Positions 1 through 5,522 of a DNA stretch of 5,674 nt are shown here, one piece after another; position 1 is the first letter of the stretch, and each line of letters starts with the position of its first letter. A program made the translations under genes and the position numbers. Source of the stretch: JBDHUX01 sp039809405 (GTDB taxonomy: Bacteria; Patescibacteriota; Gracilibacteria; Absconditabacterales; Absconditicoccaceae); NCBI GenBank assembly GCA_039809405.1, contig JBDHUX010000060.1, positions 1-5,674 of the forward strand, given 5' to 3'. The notes under the pieces are model-generated. The model searched no databases and was not told the origin of the DNA. It worked only from the letters and a program-made list of their open reading frames with translations.

Positions 1-91
1 AAATGTCTTGAAATCTCTTTCAAATTTATTATCACTATCACTATTGATTATAAAAATCTGTAATCTATTTATTTTAAAATAATTATACAAA
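1..91 (+). other. AT-rich leader upstream of tuf
   Basis: Non-coding or undetermined sequence before tuf. It contains the short tandem ATCACTATCACTATT at 31-45. Two plus-strand frames stay open from base 1, to a TAA at 61-63 and to a TAA at 80-82, so the tail of an upstream gene could lie here, but neither short peptide is recognisable. Weak promoter-like words exist (TTGATT at 44-49 with TATTTA at 66-71), but they are no better than expected in such AT-rich DNA. The last 20 bases before the tuf ATG contain no G at all, so there is no Shine-Dalgarno sequence. Confidence 0.5.
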
Positions 92-1264
92 ATGTCAAAA
101 CCACACTTAAACATTGGTACAATTGGTCACGTAGACCACGGTAAGACAACATTGACTGCTGCGATATGTACAGTATTGGCAAAAATGGGTCTTGCAAAAG
201 ATAGAGATTATGCTTCTATCGATAGTGCTCCAGAGGAGAAAGCTAGAGGTATCACTATCAATACTGCTCATGTAGAGTACGAAACTGCCAATAGACACTA
301 CGCTCACGTAGATTGCCCATGACACGCTGATTATATCAAAAATATGATTGTAGGTGCTGCTCAGATGGATGGCGCTATACTTGTATGTGCTGCTACTGAT
401 GGTCCGATGCCTCAAACAAAAGAACATATTTTGTTAGCTAGACAGGTAAATGTACCAAATATCGTAGTATTTCTTAATAAGTGCGATATGGTAGATGATG
501 CAGAAATGATCGAATTAGTAGAAGAAGAAATAAGAGATCTTCTTACTAAAAATGGCTATGACGGTGCTAATACGCCTATAATAAGAGGTAGTGCGTTACA
601 AGCTCTAGAAAACCCTACTGACGTTGATGGTAAAGCAAAACCAATCATAGATCTGATGGAAGCTGTAGATACTTGGATTAAAGAACCTCCAAGAGAGTTG
701 GATAAGCCATTTCTTATGCCAGTAGAAGATGTATTCTCTATCAAAGGTAGAGGTACAGTTGCTACAGGTAGGATAGAGACTGGTATAGTAAAAGTTGGTG
801 ATGAAGTAGAAATTGTTGGTATAAAAGAGGATGTCCAAAAGACCACTATTACTGGAGTAGAGATGTTTCATAAACAATTCCCTCAAGGTGAAGCTGGTAT
901 GAATGCTTGATTACTTCTTAGAGGTATCGAAAAGGATCAGATAGAAAGATGACAAGTTCTTGCTAAACCAGGTACTGTCAAGCCTCACAACAAATTTGAG
1001 TGTGAAGTATATGTATTGAAGAAAGATGAAGGTGGTAGACACACTCCATTTATGACTGGTTATAAACCTCAATTTTTCTTTAGAACTACAGATATAACAG
1101 GAACAGTTACTGTGAAAGGAGCTGAAATGATTATGCCTGGTGACAATGCTCAAATGGAAGTAGAACTCATACATAAGATTGCAATGCATGAAGGTTTAAG
1201 GTTTGCTATCCGTGAGGGTGGTAGGACAGTATGAGCATGAGTGGTGACAAAGGTTATTGCATAA
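92..1264 (+). CDS. tuf: Translation elongation factor Tu (EF-Tu)
   Basis: EF-Tu is the cytoplasmic GTPase that delivers aminoacyl-tRNA to the ribosomal A site. The product is 390 residues, close to the usual 390-400. The GTPase domain shows the P-loop GHVDHGKT (12-19), RGITI of switch I (52-56), DCPGH (74-78, His78 matching the catalytic E. coli His84), NKCD (129-132) and the SAL box (167-169). The beta-barrel domain 2 starts near residue 204 (GRGT at 219-222), and domain 3 runs from about 297 to the end. Five in-frame TGA codons (320, 908, 950, 1232, 1238) must be glycine; the first is the G of DCPGH and the last two lie in the C-terminal TVGAGVVTKVIA. The gene ends with TAA. The start gives the standard MSKPHLNIGTIGHVDHGKT N-terminus. 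Glycine is mostly GGT here, with TGA much rarer than in the ribosomal-protein genes. A 218-nt gap separates it from rpsJ, so it may be transcribed separately. Confidence 0.98.
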
Positions 1265-1287
1265 TTTTTTAAATTTAATATCACATT

Positions 1288-1322
1288 AACAATAATAGAT
1301 ATAATGTAAATTTATTATTGTT
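1288..1322 (+). repeat. Stem-loop just downstream of tuf (possible transcript 3' end)
   Basis: AACAATAATA (1288-1297) is perfectly complementary to TATTATTGTT (1313-1322). Three more pairs, one of them G-T, extend the stem inward to about 13 bp with a 9-nt loop. It begins 24 nt after the tuf stop. A second small hairpin, TCTTAT-gat-ATAAGA, follows directly at 1322-1336. The stem is almost pure A-T and no clean T-tract follows it, so it is not a textbook intrinsic terminator. It could instead mark or protect an mRNA 3' end. Confidence 0.5.
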
Positions 1323-1360
1323 CTTATGATATAAGATACTATAAATGTACGTTAATCAGA

Positions 1361-1389
1361 TTGCATCTTACAGCTGGTGTAGGTATATT
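1361..1389 (+). promoter_or_regulatory. Candidate sigma-70-type promoter for the rpsJ operon
   Basis: TTGCAT (1361-1366, 4 of 6 to TTGACA) and TATATT (1384-1389, 5 of 6 to TATAAT) are separated by exactly 17 bp. Transcription would start near 1396 and leave a leader of about 87 nt before the rpsJ ATG. The 17-bp spacer is itself an imperfect dyad, CTTACA-gctgg-TGTAGG, which could be an operator or chance. In DNA this AT-rich, -10-like words are common, so the call rests mainly on the spacing and on the position in the largest gap of the window. Confidence 0.35.
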
Positions 1390-1397
1390 ATTGATAA

Positions 1398-1437
1398 AAT
1401 ACTTACTCTATATACAAGATAGCTTATGATAAGTATT
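1398..1437 (+). repeat. Inverted pair AATACTTA / TAAGTATT in the rpsJ leader
   Basis: AATACTTA (1398-1405) and its perfect reverse complement TAAGTATT (1430-1437) flank 24 nt and could form an 8-bp stem in the rpsJ leader RNA. The same words recur as an inverted pair in the rpsJ-rplC and rplW-rplB spacers. Function unknown. Confidence 0.4.
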
Positions 1438-1482
1438 ACATAACGACATTACTCTATCTAATTATCTATATAATTATAACAT

Positions 1483-1947
1483 ATGGTGAGAGAAAAACAA
1501 AATACTGAAATATCTAAAAAAGTTACAACAACAAAAATAAAATCTACTCCTAATAAAAAAACAATCGCTAAATCAAAAGTTACGAGTGATACTATTGTTG
1601 AAAATACTATCAAAACTAAGATGAGCCGTGTATCGACTTATAGACCCAAACTTAGAATCAAACTCAAATCTTTCGATGTAAAAATGTTGGAGAGTTCTTC
1701 TGTTAAGATAGTTGCATTGCTTACCAAGTCCGGTGCTGATATAAAATGACCTATCCCTCTACCAAAAAAAAGAAAATTATATACAGTTAACACTTCTCAT
1801 TTTGTAAATAAGGATAGCAGAGAACAGTATGAGAGATTTACATATACTAGGATGATAGATGTCGTACAGACTGGAATGAAGACAGTTGAGAGTCTCCAGA
1901 ACATCTCTATACCTGTTGGTGTTATGGTGGAAGTTAAAGTGTTCTAA
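1483..1947 (+). CDS. rpsJ: 30S ribosomal protein S10 with N-terminal extension
   Basis: S10 belongs to the head of the 30S subunit; in bacteria it also acts as NusE, the partner of NusB and NusG in transcription antitermination. The S10 core runs from about residue 56: KLRIKLKSFD, then KSGADIKGPIPLPKK, HFVNKDSREQYE, and the final strand VGVMVEVKVF. The single in-frame TGA (1747-1749) is the glycine of the conserved GPxPLP motif. The stop is TAA. From the first ATG the product is 154 residues, about 50 longer than typical S10 (about 100-105). The extra N-terminus is rich in Lys and Thr and looks unstructured. A second in-frame ATG at 1621 (Met47, MSRVSTYRPKLRIKL) would give a normal 108-residue protein. 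Neither start has a Shine-Dalgarno, so the start is uncertain. It is the first gene of the S10 operon, 173 nt before rplC. Confidence 0.95.
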
Positions 1948-1958
1948 GGTTATCGTGT

Positions 1959-1978
1959 ATACTATGTACATATAGTAT
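1959..1978 (+). repeat. Hairpin after rpsJ
   Basis: ATACTAT (1959-1965) and ATAGTAT (1972-1978) form a perfect 7-bp stem with a 6-nt loop, starting 12 nt after the rpsJ stop. The composition is weak and no T-tract follows. Terminator function is doubtful; an mRNA-processing or spacing element is equally possible. Confidence 0.4.
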
Positions 1979-2004
1979 CAAACTTATTTATAGTTATGCC
2001 GTAT

Positions 2005-2056
2005 TAAGTATTGTGGATATTACATTTGATAGCTAAATTTAATATTCTAATACTTA
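2005..2056 (+). repeat. Inverted pair TAAGTATT / AATACTTA before rplC
   Basis: TAAGTATT (2005-2012) and AATACTTA (2049-2056) are exact reverse complements 36 nt apart. These are the same 8-mers seen in the rpsJ leader, in opposite order. A separate overlapping pair, TTGATA (2026-2031) with TATCAA (2055-2060), could form an alternative stem. The rest of the 173-nt spacer (1948-2120) is AT-rich, with no gene that I can see. Confidence 0.4.
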
Positions 2057-2120
2057 TCAATAACACAATAAAATATAAATTATTAGTAAAAGCATATACC
2101 AATTAAAACAATAATATATC

Positions 2121-2678
2121 ATGAAAAAAGGTTGATTTTATTTATTGAAGAAGCAAATGTCCAAGCTTTGGCTTGATGGCAAATTTACTTCTGTAACTAT
2201 ACTTGCATATCCAGAACAATCTTTATTGAGAAAAAAAACAAAAGAAACTGATGGCTATGAGTCTATAATTGTGTCATATAACAAGTGAAAAAAGACTAAA
2301 CTTGGTGAATTTAGAACAGACAATTGATTTGATCTAGAAACAATAACTTATGACCAAATAAAAACATGTGAGGCTATAGACATAGTTGGTATAACTAAAT
2401 GAAAATGATTTCAGTGAGGTATCAAAAGATTCGGATTACATGGGATGCCCGCGACACATGGTCATAAATTTACCAGACATCTGTGATCCAAAGGTAATAG
2501 AAAACCTAGAAGAACTCAGAAGTGACAACCACATGCGTGACATATGTGATCCAATCAGATTACTATAAAAAATATTCAAATAGTAGATAGACGAGAAGAT
2601 GACAATGGCAAATTTATAGTAGTTAAATGAAGTGTGCCATGACATAGAGATACGGTTTTGAAGTGATACTTTATCTAA
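2121..2678 (+). CDS. rplC: 50S ribosomal protein L3
   Basis: L3 is an early-assembly large-subunit protein that binds 23S rRNA and extends a loop towards the peptidyl-transferase centre. The product is 185 residues against a usual 205-215. Diagnostic stretches are GITKGKGFQGGIKR (90-103), the THGHKFTRHLGSKGNR region (112-127), AGHMGSNQITIKN (139-151) and VVKGSVPGH (167-175). There are 13 in-frame TGA codons (2133, 2286, 2325, 2400, 2406, 2415, 2484, 2523, 2538, 2547, 2628, 2640, 2664) out of about 24 glycines, many at invariant family positions. The stop is TAA. The ATG at 2121 was preferred over 2157 because the residues between match the conserved L3 N-terminus (GLxGKKxGMT-like). Compared with B. 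subtilis L3 recalled from memory, about 19 residues are missing between GYESIIVSYN and GEFR. One CGA codon (residue 158) lies in a variable hairpin. Confidence 0.97.
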
Positions 2679-2699
2679 ACTTATTATCTTTATATCAAT
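2679..2699 (+). repeat. 21-nt spacer repeat, copy 1
   Basis: This begins immediately after the rplC stop. It matches 3855-3875 in the rplW-rplB spacer at 20 of 21 positions; the core is TTATTATCTT, then T or C, then ATATCAAT. Shorter, looser matches follow rplD (3417-3434) and rplV (5527-5539, 13 nt identical to 3859-3871). Function unknown. Confidence 0.5.
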
Positions 2700-2722
2700 C
2701 CACCCATTAAACCTGTATATTA

Positions 2723-2745
2723 TATATCTATATTAATTAGATATA
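2723..2745 (+). repeat. Hairpin upstream of rplD
   Basis: TATATCTA (2723-2730) and TAGATATA (2738-2745) form a perfect 8-bp stem with a 7-nt loop, ending 29 nt before the rplD ATG. An 11-nt direct repeat, TATATTAATTA, overlaps it (2729-2739 and 2751-2761). The stem is almost all A-T and could be chance in such composition. Confidence 0.4.
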
Positions 2746-2774
2746 GTACTTATATTAATTATAAAAAATAAAAG

Positions 2775-3416
2775 ATGAGTTATAAAATACCTATTTATAA
2801 TGCTGATGGTAAACAAGTAGATACAATTACTTTAAATGATAAGGTATTTGATTCTGTTGTAAATCATGATCTTATACATGAATATATATTGTTACAAGGT
2901 AATAATTCAAGACAGTCCAATGCTCATACCAAAACTAGAGCTGAGGTATCTTGATCTGGTAGAAAACTTTACAAACAGAAATGAACCGGTAATGCTAGAA
3001 CTTGAGACAGAAGATCGCCTATAAGAAAATGAGGATGAGTTGCTTTTGGACCGACCAATGAAATTAATTGGTCAAAAACAATGAACAAAAAACAAAGAAA
3101 ATTAGCTGTACTTGGAGCATTCATAAATAAACTTCAGACTAATGGAGTGTGTGTAGTAGACGGATATAACATAGATAAGATATCTACAAAATCGGCATAC
3201 ACACTACTAAAAAACCTACCACTTGAAGATAACAGAAATATCATAATGTCTAGTGACTATGATACTGTACTAAATAAATCATTTAGAAATATAGAAAATT
3301 TAAGATATATGTCTGTTGATTATATGAATGTAGTAGATTTGCTTAAATTTAAAAATCTTATTATCATCTGAAAAGATGGTATTAGTAAAATAGTGGATAA
3401 ATTTACTCAATCATAA
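2775..3416 (+). CDS. rplD: 50S ribosomal protein L4
   Basis: L4 binds 23S rRNA early in assembly, and its long loop lines the peptide exit tunnel. In E. coli it also represses its own operon; nothing here shows whether that holds. The product is 213 residues, normal for the family (about 200-210). The loop is the clearest signature: NAHTKTRAEVSGSGRK (49-64), KQKGTGNARTGDRRSP (67-82), then RKGGGVAFGP (84-93). The C-terminal Rossmann-like half (about 104-213) is more divergent. Six in-frame TGA codons (2952, 2982, 3003, 3030, 3036, 3369) all encode glycine, and five of them fall in the invariant loop. The stop is TAA. The start follows an A-rich AAAAAATAAAAG tract with no Shine-Dalgarno. It follows rplC by 96 nt and precedes rplW by 40 nt. 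Confidence 0.97.
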
Positions 3417-3456
3417 TTATTATTTATATCATTCTATCAAATTAAAAATAAATCAG

Positions 3457-3783
3457 ATGTCTGTAAAAAATATGCTTAAAGCCAGATGGGTTAAAAATAA
3501 CACACCGAAAACAGATTTTTCGCCTATTGATGTGATATTATGATTTGATAGCAGCGAAAAAAGCTATACTATGTCTGGTAGAAATAAATACGTATTTATA
3601 ATCAATAAGCTTGCAAACAAAATAGATGTAAAAAATGCTTTTGAAAAGCTATATGATAAAAAACCGCTATCTGTATCCATATTATATGGCAAAAAAAAAT
3701 CCAGATATAATAGAGTAGTCAGAAAAGAGTATAAAAAAGCTATAATAACACTAGATATAGATGATAAGATAGAAATAGTATAA
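3457..3783 (+). CDS. rplW: 50S ribosomal protein L23
   Basis: L23 sits at the mouth of the exit tunnel, where it is the docking site for trigger factor and the signal recognition particle. The product is 108 residues (family usually 95-105). Matching segments are SEKSYTMSGRNKYVFIINK (33-51, equivalent to the family's TEKs...KYVF), the helix VKNAFEKLYDKKPLSVSIL, the basic loop GKKKSRYNRVVRKEYKKA, and the last strand IITLDIDDKIEIV. The N-terminal 25 residues are poorly conserved. One in-frame TGA (3541-3543) gives Gly29. The stop is TAA. The start is preceded by ATTAAAAATAAATCAG, which is A-rich with no Shine-Dalgarno. The 40-nt gap to rplD is the tightest in the window. Confidence 0.95.
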
Positions 3784-3784
3784 A

Positions 3785-3844
3785 ATACTTATAAAAAATA
3801 AAATAAGCTGATTGCAAAACTTCGCCATAGTAAGTATAGTCAGC
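3785..3844 (+). repeat. Structured part of the rplW-rplB spacer: two inverted pairs
   Basis: ATACTTA (3785-3791) and TAAGTAT (3831-3837) form a third example of the recurring inverted pair. Interleaved with it, GCTGA (3807-3811) pairs with TCAGC (3840-3844). The two stems cross, so they are either mutually exclusive or pseudoknot-like. This is the most GC-containing piece of any spacer in the window. It could be a leader or regulatory RNA element upstream of rplB; that is inference only. Confidence 0.4.
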
Positions 3845-3848
3845 AACC

Positions 3849-3869
3849 ATGAAGACTTATTATCTTCAT
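3849..3869 (+). repeat. Hairpin ATGAAGA / TCTTCAT upstream of rplB
   Basis: ATGAAGA (3849-3855) and TCTTCAT (3863-3869) form a perfect 7-bp stem with a 7-nt loop, 33 nt before the rplB ATG. The right arm lies inside the second copy of the 21-nt spacer repeat. Confidence 0.45.
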
Positions 3870-3875
3870 ATCAAT
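3855..3875 (+). repeat. 21-nt spacer repeat, copy 2
   Basis: It differs from 2679-2699 at one position only (C instead of T at 3867). Copy 1 directly follows a stop codon, whereas this copy lies 72 nt after the rplW stop and 27 nt before rplB. The C change creates pairing with the left arm of the hairpin at 3849-3869, a stem that copy 1 lacks. Confidence 0.5.
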
Positions 3876-3901
3876 AAAATTTAACGATATTAAAAATAAT
3901 A

Positions 3902-4750
3902 ATGGCATTAAAAAGATATAGACCCTATACACCTAGTAGAAGATTTATGGTAGGTTACGACTTTAGTAACATAACTGCAAGTAAACCACATAAACCACTA
4001 ACCAAATTCCTTGGTAAGACTTGAGGTAGGAACCAGTATGGTAGAACTACATCTAGATTTATGTGAGGTGGACATAAGAGAATGTATAGGATAATAGACT
4101 TCAGATGATATGACATAGTCAATATTGCTGGTAGAGTCGCCACTATAGAGTACGATCCTTACAGAAACTGTAGGATTTGCCTTATAAATTATATCAATGG
4201 TGAAAAAAGATACGTGCTTGCACGATCATGAGTAAAAGTGTGAGATAAGATAATCAATTGAGTAGCATGAGAAATATCAGAAGGTTGCAGATTGCAGTTG
4301 AAAGATATACCTGATGGTTATCAGATAAATAATCTAGAATTTACACCGTTTACAAAGTGAAAGATAGTAAGATCAGCTTGATCCTATGCTACTATACAGT
4401 GAAGAGATGAACTAAATAATATAGTTATAGTCAAATTGCAGTCTGGTGAGGTAAGAAAATTCAATCCAAATTGCTGGGCGACTGTAGGCATTATATGAAA
4501 TGAGGAGTTTATGAATGCGGAGATTGGTAAAGCTGGTAGGCAGAGGTGGTTATGAAAAAAACCATTTATACTTGGTAAGTCAATGAATCCTGTAGATCAC
4601 CCTCAGTGATGATGAGAGTGACATCAATCAGGTAAATTGAGAAAATGACCAAAAGCACGAAATGGTAGGAAAGTTGCACCAGGTATGAAAACAAGACAGA
4701 AAAAGAAACCATCAAATACATTTATTATATCTAGAAGAACTAGAAACTAA
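3902..4750 (+). CDS. rplB: 50S ribosomal protein L2
   Basis: L2 is a core large-subunit protein that binds 23S rRNA, is needed for subunit association and sits close to the peptidyl-transferase centre. The product is 282 residues (usually about 275). Signatures in order are MALKRYRPYTPSRR, the KTGGRNQYGR segment, FMGGGHKR, ATIEYDPYRN, GKAGRQRW, MNPVDHPQGGGEG and the basic tail. Seventeen in-frame TGA codons (4022, 4064, 4106, 4229, 4241, 4259, 4268, 4358, 4379, 4400, 4496, 4553, 4607, 4610, 4613, 4619, 4646) supply about half of its 35 glycines. They include three TGA in a row in the GGGEG loop. The stop is TAA. The loop keeps the His that corresponds to E. coli His229 but has Gln where the next His is expected. 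Two CGA codons (residues 108 and 253) have uncertain meaning; the second lies near the family's conserved PWG tryptophan. Confidence 0.98.
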
Positions 4751-4845
4751 TTATATGTAAATCACTATTAAGTTATTCATCAATTATACTTATACGATAA
4801 TTACTCTATTGTAAAACACTTATTAAATTATAAAACTATCAAACT

Positions 4846-5103
4846 ATGACAAGATCACTAAAAAAATGATATTATGTAAATGATAAAATTTTGAAAAAAG
4901 TACAAAATATGTCAACTACCTGAGATAAAAAAATTCTTAAGATATGGGATAGAGCTTGTACTATAATACCTGATTTTGTATGATTCACATTTGCAGTTCA
5001 CAATGGTAAACAATTTGTAACTTTATATACATCTGAAGAGATGATTTGACATAAATTTGGTGAATTTGTTCCTACAAGATCTTTTAGATGACACCCATTC
5101 TAG
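4846..5103 (+). CDS. rpsS: 30S ribosomal protein S19
   Basis: S19 lies in the head of the 30S subunit, forms a complex with S13 and contacts the tRNA and intersubunit-bridge region. The product is 85 residues, slightly shorter than the usual 90-95 because the variable basic C-terminal tail is cut short after FRGHPF. Signatures are MTRSLKKG, GDKKILKIWDRACTIIPDF, AVHNGKQ and GHKFGEFVPTRSFRGH. Five in-frame TGA codons (4867, 4921, 4981, 5047, 5089) supply five of its seven glycines, including those of LKKG, GHKFGEF and RGH. It is the only gene here ending in TAG. The start follows AAATTATAAAACTATCAAACT without a Shine-Dalgarno. It lies 95 nt after rplB and 74 nt before rplV. Confidence 0.97.
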
Positions 5104-5177
5104 TTAGTCTATATCATTTGAATAAAAAAAACATTATAATATTTTAAAAGTTTAGATATCATATAATATATATAAAG

Positions 5178-5522
5178 ATGACCAATAGAAGTTATACAGC
5201 CACATTGAGATATGCTACAAATTCTTACCAAAAGATGAATGTGATAGCAAAGATCATTAGAGGGAAACCAGTGAGTTGGAGTATAGACACTTTATCTATG
5301 CTCCCTAAAAAATCTGCAAAAGTACTATTGAAAGTGGTTCAATCTGCTTATGCCAATGTGTCACATAACACTGATGCTGATGCTGGTGATCTTGTAGTAC
5401 AGACTGTTAATATCTGAAGGGGTAAACTAATAAAAAGGATGAGATTTACGTCTCGCTCTGGCACACATAGATATATAAAACATAGATCTTTTATAAGAGT
5501 GGTATTGTGACATAGAGCATAA
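5178..5522 (+). CDS. rplV: 50S ribosomal protein L22
   Basis: L22 touches all 23S rRNA domains, and its long beta-hairpin lines the exit tunnel opposite L4. The product is 114 residues (usually 110-115). The N-terminal half matches the family: ATLRYATNSYQKMNVIAKIIRG, then LPKKSAKVLLKVVQSAYAN. The hairpin arms are recognisable (LVVQTVNIG and HRYIKHRSFIRVVL). The tip, RMRFTSRSGTH at about 88-97, departs from the common RxRPRARGRA pattern. Two in-frame TGA codons (5415, 5508) encode Gly80 and Gly111. Without reading TGA as Gly the protein would lose its hairpin at residue 79. The stop is TAA. The start follows an AT-rich tract ending TATAAAG, with no Shine-Dalgarno. Confidence 0.96.

Noticed and set aside
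1..63. Open plus-strand frame from base 1 to TAA at 61-63, possible C-terminus of an upstream gene such as fusA
   Set aside because: The roughly 20-residue peptide does not resemble the EF-G C-terminus, and another frame is also open to 80-82. It cannot be decided without upstream sequence.
2157..2159. Alternative rplC start at Met13
   Set aside because: Residues 4-12 match the conserved L3 N-terminal strand, so the upstream ATG at 2121 is the better start.
107..2645. Minus-strand open frames of 60-106 codons opposite tuf, rpsJ and rplC
   Set aside because: They lie antisense to unmistakable conserved genes and their products resemble no family. They are shadow frames.
3806..3847. tRNA-like or small-RNA appearance of the GC-richer stretch before rplB, ending CAGCAACC
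   Set aside because: No cloverleaf, T-loop (GTTCRAN) or plausible anticodon arm can be drawn, and it is too short. It was kept only as a structured spacer.
5135..5167. Perfect TATAAT words at 5135-5140 and 5162-5167 as rplV promoters
   Set aside because: No TTGACA-like box sits at 16-18 bp, and such words are expected by chance in this nearly pure A/T spacer.
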